DNA of 64,000 nucleotides from Cryptomeria japonica (taxonomy: Eukaryota; Streptophyta; Pinopsida; Cupressales; Cupressaceae), in NCBI RefSeq assembly GCF_030272615.1, contig NC_081412.1, positions 540,782,335 to 540,846,334 of the forward strand, given 5' to 3'. The translations under genes and the position numbers were made by a program. Of the stretch, positions 34,776 to 45,650 are shown in pieces; the first letter of the stretch is position 1; every line of letters starts with the position of its first letter. Below the pieces are notes generated by a model. That model searched no databases and had not been told where the DNA came from. It saw only the letters and a program-made list of their open reading frames with translations.

Positions 34776-34869
34776 TCCACATATAGATGTGGCTATTGTG
34801 GAAAATCATCACAATGAGGTGATGTAACTTGTAAAGGTTATGAAGGATCCCCCCCTAGCTAAGAGGGAG

Positions 34870-35624
34870 TGTTAATGTTGTAGCTTCGGAAGTTATCCTT
34901 AAGACTACATAAATTAAATATGTGAATGGCCTATCGGCCTTACATATTTAATAATTCTATCTCCAGACTATGCGTAATCATGGTCTCATTCATAGATCTG
35001 ATTTCTATCATTTGCCGATATCATTTATACTGAATTGTTACTACATTAACAATGATCGTTTTCCTATGTATAACCGACTATGGATTATATTGGTTTAATT
35101 ATGATTTGAATCTGTTTTAATTATGTATAACCAATTATGTATTACATTGGTTTAATTATATTGAATCGATTAAGAATGTATAATCGATTATACATATTGA
35201 TTCGGTTTAATTCTAACCGATTATAATTGAATCAGTTTACATGTATAAACCGATTCAATTATGAATCGGTAATAGTTGTGGCTCTTGGAATGAGTCACGA
35301 CTTATGTATAAGTCTATTGCTTCATATTTAAATAGCATAGGACTTTGATTGTAATGTCACCTCAATAATCATATAGCCAACAACTCGATAATTCATTATG
35401 ATATCAGATCTTACAATCTCTATATCAGATGGGGCCATAATGTATTGGAGATTTTTGCTCTCCACATAAAGTTTATTCTTCAGAAATATACGTACAGATT
35501 AGAAGATCAAATACATATTGTAGATCATTAACCATCTTCAGCAATATCATAACCTTGAGTGGCGAATAATATTCTTAACTGATTAAACACATTGTTGGGA
35601 GACCAATCTGATCAAAATTTAACA
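34870..35624 (+). repeat. Second Copia LTR (755 bp)
   Basis: Preceded by the purine tract CTAAGAGGGAG. Same family as 21793-22348 but with about 200 bp extra at 35052-35255, made of repeated and inverted AACCGATTATGTATTA-like blocks. Ends AAATTTAACA, followed by a second primer site (35625-35636) and a second gag. It is therefore shared by two tandem units. Confidence 0.9.
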
Positions 35625-35636
35625 TGGTATCAGAGC
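35625..35636 (+). promoter_or_regulatory. Second primer-binding site
   Basis: TGGTATCAGAGC directly after the second LTR, as at 22349. A primer site downstream of what should be a 3' LTR shows this LTR also serves as a 5' LTR. Confidence 0.9.
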
Positions 35637-35720
35637 TAGCCTAAGGAAAGATCATATCAGATTTATAAAAGCGAGATTATCCTTCTACTACCGTCTTCAA
35701 AATCATCGTCTCCTATCAAC

Positions 35721-36134
35721 ATGAAGATGGTGAATGGGATTAGAGTTGAAGACAGACTTGAAGGAGCATCTAACTTCGTATCTTGGAAGTTTAGAATCAT
35801 GCTTGCCTTGAGTGAAAACGAATTAGATGGATTTGTGAAGAAAGCCATACCGGAACCAGAAGAAGAAGATGTAAAGCTTCAATGGATGAGAAAGAACAAT
35901 AAAGCCATGAAGATGTTAGTTGACTCAGTGAAAGATCATATTGTGCCAACTATCTCCAAGATGGAGACTGCCTATGGCATGTTCAAATCATTAGAGAATA
36001 TGTATGAGATAAACAACACAAGCCGAGCTCTTGCTCTAAAGCAACAACTCCATCATGTCGAAATGACAAAAGGCGAATTCATCACCTCATACTTCATGAG
36101 GATTACTGAATTGCAAGATCAACTCTTTACTATT
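35721..36134 (+). pseudogene. gag: Second copy of Copia gag, 5' part
   Basis: By hand comparison 35727-36134 differs from 22451-22858 at only two positions, both silent. An extra upstream ATG (35721) adds two residues. It stops at the same nucleotide, CTATT, where the gypsy LTR begins. Confidence 0.88.
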
Positions 36135-36164
36135 TGTTTGCCTCACTGGGTAAACAGAACGAAT
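36135..36164 (-). repeat. Stub of the gypsy LTR at the duplicated insertion site
   Basis: TGTTTGCCTCACTGGGTAAA and about ten more bases match the end of the gypsy LTR at 22859 and 32296. The match is then lost at a sharp junction. Confidence 0.85.
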
Positions 36165-36680
36165 ATCATGCCTCCTTAAAGACGAAGGGCCCAGCCCTAT
36201 AAGGATTCAGATGATGCCTTAAGGCAATCCAAATCCTTTTTATTTTCCTATCCTAGTTACACAAAAACAACAACAATGAAGAGCCAACTTCTAATATCCC
36301 ATAGGTTGGTTAATGAATAGCAATTCAATCCCACATTTGTGGAACTTCGCAAGGATGTATCTCCTAAGCATTAGCTTTAGAGATCAATTGTTCTTTTTTG
36401 GCACACCTGGTGAGACCAATGAAGCGGGTTTATGAGCCAAAGGCCTATTACAAGTTCGCAGACAACACAAAATCCAAGCTTATTACTACCCCCATTGGTG
36501 ACCATAACTCAAGCAAGGTGTTCTAGACCAAGCACAACACAAGTTCAAATGCAAGTTCAGATGGCCGCTCTAGTGCCTCCTAGAAATTTCGTGGCATGGA
36601 ATAGCGGTAGTCCGCTTATTGCTCCTACTCCAATTGTGCGGGACCCTATTCTCGCTAATACTTTAAAGGCAGTCCCTAAA
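36165..36680. other. Retroelement leader-like sequence
   Basis: Joins the gypsy stub to a gag scrap of another element. A frame at 36560-36690 (PRNFVAWNSGSPLIAPTPIV) may be the start of that gag; nothing else is recognised. Confidence 0.4.
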
Positions 36681-37480
36681 AGTTCATAGGGGAAGACTTC
36701 AAGACATTGGTTGAACATCTTCAAGATGTGGCCGATGTGTGTACGGTGCATCATGTTACAAAGCAAAATGTGGCGTTGAGATTGCTCATCGCCTCCTTTA
36801 AAGGGAAGGCTCTAGATTGGTACAAATCACTGCCCCCAAATTCAATTGGTACCTGGGATCAACTTGGAGATTGGTTCTTCGATCATTTTATAGAGAAAGG
36901 TGGCATGCCTTCATTAATTTAGCAGTTGATAACCATCAAAAGAGCTACTCAAGAGGCTATCACAAATTTCAACACTAGGTTTCATAGAAATTGGTAGAGA
37001 CTTTCAGTATCGACCAAACTCCCAATAGGTATGGCAATAGTCTTTTACTTGAAAACCTTTAATTCGGATAAAGTTGTAATGATCCATTCGCTAGGAGGTC
37101 AAACGCTTCCTAATGCATATGTCTTGGTGGAAGAGTTGAGAATAACTTAATAGATGCTCGTAGACTTTCCCCTTGATTACCTATGCTTGTATTCGCTGAA
37201 ATATCAACACCGTCGCAAGATGTTGCCCCTAGTACTTCTTCCATGCCACCTTCCATTTATGTTTGCCCTAATGCTCAAACAAACGTGTATGCTTCCTCTT
37301 CATTAGCCACAAAGATGAATGATATGAAAAGCCTGTTGCGAAGCTTCTCTAATGAGATAATCAACCTTAAAAGACAACAAGCCATGCTTTCAAAGCCTCC
37401 TTATCAAAATTATCAAGGAGCTACATATGGAGGACTTCAGTTTAAGCGTCGAGGAGCTAAGATTGACCCCTCATAGCCGG
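36681..37480 (+). pseudogene. gag: Gypsy gag (retrotrans_gag) pseudogene
   Basis: The frame contains LRLLIASFKGKALDWYKSLP, then GTWDQLGDWFFDHF, then after a stop NFNTRFHRNW. This is the capsid core of plant Ty3/gypsy gag, including the A.DWY..L and F...F signatures. Three or more stops are present, and the C-terminal part at 37183-37476 is in a second frame. It is unrelated in sequence to the gag at 31249. Confidence 0.75.
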
Positions 37481-38740
37481 AAATAGGCTCTTTTTTATTT
37501 TCCATTGTCACAACTTTTCGCCATGGTGTCAAAATTTTGCAAACAAGATATCATCAAAAAGTTGTTTCTGCAATGCGGATCAATCATTTTACCAAATTTT
37601 GCTGTAGATGAATTTATTGCTTCGTGGAGTCAAATTTTCCCTTTCGGACCTTATATCTAATAATTTTTAGCTAGGATCTCCAATCTTTGTGATTTCTGTA
37701 GCATTGGAAAGGTATTGAGGAGCTTTCTCATTGTACCCATGCACTTTTTCTGGATTTAGCCGTAGGTATATTTTATATAATTTTTTGCACATTTGGCATT
37801 GTGATTGATTACTTGGACATCCTAACTCATGGATAGGTTTTGTGATGCAGTCACCGGTTAGGAGGGACCTCAAAGAGATCAATCCGGACCGGGCAGCAAG
37901 AGTAAACACAATGGAAACAAGAGGATATGATGGAGGCAATGCATAACTGAATGAATTAGATCATGAAAATTGATTACAGATAACCGGTAACATCTAGATT
38001 ACAAGATTTGGCTCACTAACCTGCTACATACATGCTCAATTACAAAATTGGTCAACTTTGGACGTCTAAATCTAGGATCTATCTCTATGTTCTATTTGAC
38101 CGACTTCTAATGCTCAATTACAATGATTTATATGATCCAAGGGGATCCGATCGGCCAAAAGGGATCAAATGCCAAAGAACAAGATCAAACGTGTAAAACC
38201 AACAAGTTGGCCTCCGCCAAAGAGATTCCTTCGGAAAATCCAAAGGATGAAGTGCAGATCAAAGGGAAGGTTGGCCACATGCCAAGGAACATTGGAATCA
38301 ACGAACTGGGCTCCGCAAGCTACGAAAATGATCCGGTAGGTTCACCAATGCAAATAGGTCCAAGTCGTTCCAGTGCTAGAAAACTGACTCGGAATCTGGA
38401 ATCAATATTTTGCCGAAAAATGATCCAAATGCTGCACGGTTTAGGAATAAGGAAGATGATCATGTCCTCGAGCAAAATCCAACTCCACAAGATCTGGTGA
38501 GCCAATGCAAGAAAATACAAAAAGAAATTTTGAAATTGCAAAACAGAAAACAAACAGAAAAGAAATATTTTTGGTTGATGCAAGATTGCCAAGAACTGGG
38601 GATGTTCCTACATCATTTTGTCTTTTTGGGAAGGCTTCACATGCAATATTCATCCTATTTGGGAGTTTCTAATTGATTTTGATAGTTTTTGTCTTGTAAT
38701 TTTGGAGAAATCTCCATCTATAATGGGTTTTTCATTTCAT
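37481..38740. other. Unassigned repeat-like sequence
   Basis: Contains several CCGGT/ACCGG blocks (37850-38350) suggesting a decayed LTR, but no matching partner or target duplication in the window. The ORF of 125 codons at 38123 has no domain and is unlikely to be coding. Confidence 0.35.
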
Positions 38741-38995
38741 GCTTCTCTGTTCATCTTGAAAAGGGGTAACTATAAACAATGGAGTGATGGCATCATAAAA
38801 CAATTTGGATGGTTTCATTTGTTGCCACATTTTTACGGTCTTGTTCATTCTCTAGGTACACTCAATAAAAAATATGCTTGGAATTGTCTTAGGATTTATT
38901 TCAATGGATGTTGATGATGATTTTTTGAATGCTCTTTTGCATTTTGAGAGTTCTCATGCTCTTTGGACAATTTTGAGAGATAAGTAATATACACC
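38741..38995 (+). pseudogene. gag: Copia gag remnant
   Basis: LKRGNYKQWSDGIIKQFGWF and, after one frameshift, DDDFLNALLHFESSHALWTI resemble the UBN2-type capsid of plant Copia elements (the W in NYKQW and the LW.IL..K helix). Short and broken. Confidence 0.45.
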
Positions 38996-40300
38996 CTTGT
39001 TTTTTGTTTTTTTCATTTCTGTTTTAAGTAGTTTATAGAGAAATAGACGGAGATGCAGAAAGGGTTTATTTTGCAACAATCACACTTGCAACAATATAGA
39101 GAATGGAAAAACTTACAAAATCACAATATTCAGAAAACCCTGCTACCATTGATATTTCAGATTTATACCCAAAACTGAAAATACAATGTTTCATCAAAAT
39201 AAGATATACCCTATTACCTAAATAATAAAATCACATTACAATGAGATATTAAACACACCCATTTGCTGTTTACAAATTATATTGATGTTATCATTAAAAA
39301 CCAACAAATTGGAGACCCAAATATGGATGCCACTCTTTCAAAACTGATATATCTTCCATAAAATGGGTACTACTTAGCATACAAACCTTGGATGCCTCAA
39401 ATGTAGCAACAAAACCCCTCGAAAATGGATGCCTAGACTCCTCCCAATCTTGCACGTCTATCCCTAGCCTGTACGGCCAGTTAGGGTAAGATTGGTGAGC
39501 GGAGTGTAAACAACAAACAAAACTCTTCAATCTTCCCCAAATCGAACTCTTTCAAATATTCTGTGTGTATTCTGTATTCAAACTGAAGATAGAAGCCAAC
39601 AATGAAGCCCAACTGTGATTCCTAGATGAAATTACAAAAAATTCCTCCAGATTATATCTTTCACTAACATAGAGGATGTTCCTTGCAAGGGTTTTCGTCC
39701 TCACAAAGCCATAGGATGAACAAATTCAACCAACAAATGTGTTTCCAAAATATCAAATTCAAGCATATGCAAATGAACTAAAAAAATTGTCTTTTATAGG
39801 CTCCCAAAAGCCCATGCCCAACCAAGAGGATTACTTTTAATTTAATTAAAAACTCCTTATGTTTCCCCAATGTTGGTGCCCACCCCAATAAAGTTAGTTT
39901 ATTCAACATTTGTTGTTAAGTTTTGGTGATCAGATTATGCAGACAATAATTTCACAATTGAGGATCTACAAACTGCTTAATATAGTTGATTCTCTATTTG
40001 CTGTGGATGAATGCACATTGACTGCTGTAAAACCTCCTTACTGCTGAAGATGAAGGTCTACACACTTTGCTATGAATCGTTGAAGAAGATATACCAGTCT
40101 GCTGAAGATTTGAACTGCTTGTGTGATCGATTTGAATTGTTGAAGATGAACAAAGAACATGATCTGTCAGATAATGCACGATCTGCTGAAGTGAATGTAT
40201 TCGATCTGCTTGATAGTTAGATGATTCGATTACCTTTGAAAGAGAGGAGAAATCGAATCATATACGTGGATGGAGGAAGCCAATCAACACATCTCTTCCA
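38996..40300. other. Noncoding stretch, possible minus-strand LTR
   Basis: The part at 39040-39560 begins AGAAATAGACGGAGATGCAG and has the general look of a retroelement end, but no pair or target duplication is visible. Nothing coding is recognised. Confidence 0.35.
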
Positions 40301-40975
40301 AGATCGGTTCCTCATCAACAATCACGTCTCCTTAATAATTACGTCTTCTCATTAACTATTAGTTATATTTGATTAATATCCTTTGGTGTCAATATAACTA
40401 ATAAGTCTTTATGACAAGGAGTGGCGGGTTTGCAATTATGTGTTGCAAGGTCAGTATTTTAATCAATATCATTTAATTAGTGTGAAAGGCTGATAGGCCA
40501 CTCAAACATTGAATGGTTAAGTCGGTCTTGAAGTGTATTCTATATCCGATCTACAGATTACATGAGTCCACCGTATGCTATCTATCTACTGTTATATTCT
40601 CCCGATATGCTATTTGTCTCTCACTTATGTTGTTCATCGATGGAAGGGAGAATGTGTATGTATATCCCCCGATAGGAAGCGTCTTTCCTCAGGGAGATGC
40701 GATTGCTGGAGATCGCACCCTTCCAAGGTGGCAGACCATGAACAATTACTTGCCTTGTTTGTTAGCAATACGGATTACTATCACAATCAGTTGTAATCAT
40801 TTGTTATCAACATTAATTATCAGATCTGGATTACAATCCTGATTAGTAATAACATATGATATATAATTATGCATTAGATGAGGTTTAATTAATTTGTCTA
40901 AGGCCGAAGGCCACTTAGACAAATAGGTTGACTTTGTCGGTCCAGAAGGAGTCCGACCACAGCTACCCCATCATC
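40301..40975 (-). repeat. Copia LTR-like block with GGCC hairpin
   Basis: Near 40886-40922 ATTTGTCTAAG and CTTAGACAAAT flank GGCCGAAGGCC, the same design as the GGCC hairpins near the 5' ends of the LTRs at 7146 and 21793. Probably a decayed LTR on the minus strand; ends not fixed. Confidence 0.4.
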
Positions 40976-41370
40976 AACGTTTGTCACTTGCCCTTTTAAT
41001 TTTAACTTTGGCACCCATATAGTCATATTAAATAAATTAAATATTTCTTTATTAAATAATGGTAAAGAAATATTTAATTTAACTTTATAATTTAATATTA
41101 TTTTAAATAAATATACTGGACCACATTAAAACCCAAAATATCAACATCCAATGCATTCATCGACATTCTGAAAATAGAAACACTGTCAACTGACCAAGTC
41201 GGTGTCCAACCTGATACTAAAAGTATGGGGAAATTGTCCAAAACCACTTCAGAATAGGGTGTTATGCAAATCTTAACTGCCTAAACTCAATGAAACATTA
41301 GTCATTGCCAAAAAGCTAGATCAAATTGTCATCATGAGTCCCCTAACCCTAACTTATTAGCTTACAGGAA
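40976..41370. other. Noncoding stretch
   Basis: AT-rich sequence, nothing recognised. Confidence 0.5.
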
Positions 41371-42558
41371 CTGTCATGTCCCCTAATCAATGAAAAACGA
41401 AAGTATAAAAAGATATTAATTATTTTATATAAATTCTTTCCTTTCATTTATATAAAAACATTAATATTTACAAGAATGGTTTATATTTGCCTAACACCGT
41501 AATTAGTTCTAACTATTACGGGATTTTTCAACTGATCGCTGATAATAAATGGATGAGCACGAACCGAGAGGGGGGGAAGGGTGGAATCAAAGAATTCGAG
41601 GAAAGTCTAGTGGAAGCCTGCGTCTGTGAAATACACAACCCAGCATCTCTTAACCTTTCGTCAGTCTCTTAGACTGGCCTATTGGTCATACACTACGGAA
41701 GAAGAAATCATTGGTCATCACAGAATGAAGTCCCGATGAGAATGGAGTATATTGGAGAACGTTTAATTACAGTGTCAAAACGCTACATTGCGGAATGCTT
41801 AGAAATTGCAAATGCGGAAAGGAGTGTGACACGAAGCAACGGGTGCACGTGAACTCTTCACGTCATCGCTCTCTCTGCAATCCCGAGCACAAAGCCAAAT
41901 CGGAGAATAGCGGGAAGTCCAGTACATATTTATTCCAGTGTCCATCCAGGAACCCGATATTGGGTATGCATTCGTCCTCCATGCAATTCGCGGGGCAGCG
42001 TAACCAAGAGTATAGGGAAGGGGGACGTGTAGGATTATTCCCGTGAAGTTGCCGAAAGGAAATACGGGATGTGGAACTGCAAATTGGAAGTGTGGAGATC
42101 GACTGGCAGAGGAACTGCACAACGGAAGTATTGTGATCGTAGCACACAGGCAGTTGCTGGCAGCGAACGTCTACGAAGAGCGTCTTCTCGTGTGTACAAC
42201 GAATTCTCTTTGAAGACCAACAGGTGTACAGCGTCGACCATTATGGAGCAGATAACAGGTGCAATTTGTATTTGTATATATACTGAATAAGTGCACTACA
42301 TATATTTGAATAACGAATGCCTAAGTTCTATCAATTACGGAAATAACAACAAATAGGAAGGGAATTGCAATTGTATGAATGAGAAATATCACTGCCTGTA
42401 TGACATTCCTTGTTTCGTCATATCCCACTAGCTAAATCGGGAAAGATTTTGCAAATGAACTGAACAAATGTTTAATAAATAATTAAGGGATTTTACAGGA
42501 ACCCACTGAATAGGCTAATGGTCCACCATGTTTAAGTGCTTAGGAAGGGGACATTACA
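41371..42558 (-). repeat. Putative long LTR, minus strand
   Basis: The right end GGGGACATTACA (to 42558) is the reverse complement of the TGTAATGTCCCC start shared with 19635 and 50380. The GC-richer part at 41800-42250, which has ORFs on both strands, is compatible with a transcribed leader within the LTR. Left border approximate; no target duplication found. Confidence 0.4.
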
Positions 42559-42599
42559 TGATACATTAAGATCCTAATACTCAACAATTTGTAGATTAC

Positions 42600-43686
42600 C
42601 TTGTTTCAGACTATCTTGTGCCTCTTCATTTTTTCAGAAAGAATACCCTATGAATATGATACTATTGGAGAGTTTGATGCTTTAGAGTACTCTGAAATTT
42701 CAGAAGATGAGGACGAATTCACTTCAAAGGTTCCTAGTTCTTTAGAGACAGTCGATTCACCTTCAATGATTCCTTGTGTAGAGTCATTGATTGAGACTTC
42801 TATCATTCCCATTTAACAGGACCATCATTGTCTTATATCTTTGTGGGATGATTACTTGACATGTATTTTAGACTTGTTTGGGGAGTCTGACATATGGAAT
42901 TTGGAGGACACATTTGAGGGGTTATCTCTTCTCTTTGTTGACAGTCATTGCATTACCATTATCAACCCATCATTGCCCTTGGAGCTTGTTCAACATCAGT
43001 TTCTGCATAGTCCTTGTTTCTTAGGTTCTTTGATTGGGCATGTACCTAATTGGATTGTGGCATCATCATCTTTTCTAGACGATGAGACATTTGAGAAGAT
43101 TTCGAAGATATCATCATACATCTTCATGGCTCTTCATTTGAATCCTAATTGAATGTGAAACATTCTTGCATTTGTTATTGGCTTTGTTTCTTTTGAAAGG
43201 GAGACAAATTGTTTGTCAACATTTGATTATATTTTGTCTTCAAACACTTACTTTTTTTGCAGGTTATTAGACATGGTGGGGGAGGTAGCGGTGGGGGGCT
43301 ACATAGTCTCTCTTTTTCCCTCTTACATGGGGATATCAATTGTATCTTCGTGATGGATTAGTCCTTGGGAGGTTTTTATAAGTCCTCCATGCATCACTCA
43401 TTTCATCACTTGTACATGATTGTCATTTGCATTCTGTCTTTTGGAGAGGGGTTTTTTCCCACATGGTTTTTCTCCTTTACTCCATTTGTGGGAGAGCTTT
43501 TGCACATGGGTACCTAAAATGGCCTCGTAACCGGGACCCCTTCATGCATCATCTTTGCATTTTTGCATCATTTGCATTGGTTTGTTCATCCCTAAGTTGC
43601 ACTTAAAGGGGGGTGTTGGTGTGAATAAGGTTTTGTATCTAACTAAGCATTGGTTTGTTCATCCCTAAGTTGCACTTAAAAGGGGG
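42600..43686 (+). pseudogene. 3' end of a gypsy element body
   Basis: Two short acidic frames (EFDALEYSEISEDEDEFTS; LLFVDSHCITIINPSLPLEL) then noncoding sequence ending in a purine tract and an LTR. I do not recognise a domain; they are most likely the tail of an extra ORF or of pol. 43574-43719 carries a 73-bp tandem duplication spanning the purine tract and the LTR start. Confidence 0.4.
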
Positions 43687-43719
43687 TGTTGGTGCGAATA
43701 AGGTTTTGTATCTAACTAA
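43574..43719 (+). repeat. 73-bp tandem duplication across the PPT/LTR junction
   Basis: GCATTGGTTTGTTCATCCC to GTTTTGTATCTAACTAA is repeated at a 73-bp period. Each copy includes the GGGGGTGTTGGTG junction, so there are two LTR starts (43614 and 43687). Confidence 0.85.
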
Positions 43720-44035
43720 TTCATTTGTAGGTCCTATTCACATGTTAACTTAGGTTCTAGGGAATCCTTCTAAATGTCTTAATTGTTATAAGATCTTACT
43801 TTATCTTTTAGCATTTAATTCATGTGTCCTAGGTCATTTAATACTTGTTCATGACCTTGCCTATATAAGCAAGGGCATTGTACATTTTCTAATATGGATC
43901 ATAGATCATCATTTGATCATATCTCATAGATCTTAAAATTAAGCAAGCTCATTTCTTGAATTCTCTCTTGTGGGAGGTTATCTCTGTTTTTGCATTTGAT
44001 CCAGGAGTGTTGAGCTAATCTTCACTGCCTACACA
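43687..44035 (+). repeat. LTR (about 349 bp), 3' LTR of a gypsy-like element
   Basis: Starts TGTTGGTGCGAATAAGG right after AAAAGGGGG and ends TTCACTGCCTACACA. It has a TATATAAGCAAGG promoter-like box at 43861. No 5' partner is in the window. Confidence 0.65.
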
Positions 44036-44072
44036 ATAATGGCGAGAAAAACCAGAAGTGGTGTTTGAGAGG

Positions 44073-44335
44073 TCCGAGGAGACATGAGAGGCATAAAAAA
44101 GGAAAAATATTAAGGTTAAATAGATAATTACAAATTGAGAATTCTAGTGCTGCCAATAAAAATGCTTTAATGGCCAGAACTAGGGGAGCAAACTTCAAAG
44201 CCCGAGAAGACATGAGAGACATAAAAAAGAAAAAATATTAAGGTTTAACAGATACTTACAAACTGAGAATTCTAGTGCTGCCAATAAGAATGTTTTACAG
44301 CTAGAACTAGGGTGCAAACTTCAATGCTGCACTGA
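44073..44335. repeat. 128-bp tandem duplication
   Basis: GACATGAGAG...AAAAATATTAAGG...GAGAATTCTAGTGCTGCC is present twice at a 128-bp period (44081 and 44209) with moderate divergence. Confidence 0.85.
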
Positions 44336-45140
44336 TTTTGATATTCTACTACTTTTTATTCTAGATTCTAGAAATATGTACAACAAAAAGTAGGGGAACA
44401 AAGATGCACAAGCACTGAATTTTTAAGAAGAAAGGAATGCATATAAACAGAAAGCTGATTACACTCTTTATCGACAGAAATCTCCTCAGTCACCACTATA
44501 AACACTTTTATTGAATGCTAAGATGAGACTACAGCATGGAGGACAATTTCAGTACTGTCAAATGAGCATCCTCTCCTCAAAATATTTCCTTTTTGTAAAA
44601 ATAAAGGTACGAAACTCATACTGAAAAAAAACTTGGGAACTGAAGAGGCATAAGTATTGAATTTATGTACTAGCAAGATGATCGCACTTCTTATGGACAA
44701 AAATATAGCTAAACACTGCATAAACACCTTCATTAGATGGCAACTTGAGACTTAAGCATATAGGACAATAATGTAACTATCAACTGATTGTCTCCTCAGG
44801 ATATTTCCAAAAAATAATATTACAAATTTTGTATGAATTCATTTGACAACATTAGGAAAATCTGAAAGAATAGCAACAATGTGTACATAAATGGAAAAAC
44901 TTTGCCTACATTCATTTAAATGTTAAACTATACATGTTATTTGAAAGCTTCAAGTCAAGATAAGGGAATGAACATAACAAAGATATTAAATTTAGTAGAT
45001 TTCCACAATCCATAGATTAAATTTGTTGCTGCTTCTGGTTTAGATTGCGTGTATTTTGTTACATCAACATTTCAGATCACACTCCGTGATCTATCATTAG
45101 GATGATAGAGACATATTTAACAAAATCTACAATCACTTTG
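44336..45140. other. Noncoding stretch
   Basis: AT-rich, nothing recognised. Confidence 0.5.
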
Positions 45141-45265
45141 ACTTTTTGCCTAAGTTGCCGATTCGGGTACAGGTTCTGGTATGGGATACGGGTTTGGGTA
45201 TGGCAAATTTTTTTCTCTTGGGTATGGGTACGGGTACACCTGTATATATATATATATATATATTT
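45141..45265 (+). repeat. hAT-end-like GGGTACGGG repeats and (TA)n
   Basis: CTAAGTTGCCGATTCGGGTACAGG resembles the terminus of the hAT element at 12285. It is followed by GGGTATGGGTACGGGTA repeats and about 20 bp of TA dinucleotides. No second end is seen. Confidence 0.35.
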
Positions 45266-45650
45266 TCAAATATCGAAGTTGTAAAATATAACTTTGAAGA
45301 AATGGGCAAAATCGTTTACTATCTCAGACTCTTATGCCAAGAAACTTGGTGGGATGATGATCATTTTTCATCCTACTGTTCTGCTGCAAACTGGGCCTTC
45401 ACAGTGAAACCATTATCAACATCTTGAAGGCAGTGGATGAGAGTCTCAAGATAGAGCAGGGAGGATATTGAGTCAGAGCACAGAAGAGGAAGGTGATATC
45501 ATTTTAAGATATCATAATTATACTTAAAGTCTGCATTACTCAATTTTAAATTTTAATGTAAAAAAAAAGTCAAAACTAGTCAAACATGTCAAAAGTACTA
45601 AATTTTTTCTCCTGGCTGACCTGCATGAGTTTTTGTAATCAATCTATCAG

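Larger units (their letters stand above)
21793..36164 (+). mobile_element. Tandem Copia array (LTR-body-LTR-gag) with nested gypsy element
   Basis: Parts in order: LTR (21793-22348), gag 5' half, gypsy element (22859-32566), gag 3' half, pol scrap, palindromic array, purine tract, LTR (34870-35624), primer site, second gag 5' half, then a 30-bp stub of the same gypsy LTR (36135-36164). The second unit is truncated there, so no right-hand target duplication can be read. Apart from the gypsy insertion, the element keeps gag but lacks integrase and most of RT, so it is non-autonomous. Confidence 0.85.

Noticed and set aside
34362-34812. Minus-strand ORFs with His/Asp/Ile repeats
   Set aside because: Translation of the palindromic array; no protein family has this pattern and the frames shift between units.
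41790-42290. Overlapping ORFs on both strands
   Set aside because: GC-richer patch inside a putative LTR; opposite-strand frames are equally open and none has a domain.
41371-42558. Reading the block as a DNA transposon with TIRs (CATGTCCCCTAA on the left, TTAGGAAGGGGACAT on the right)
   Set aside because: The similarity of the ends is short and gapped, no target duplication is seen, and the right end matches a known LTR start shared with other blocks. Not fully excluded.
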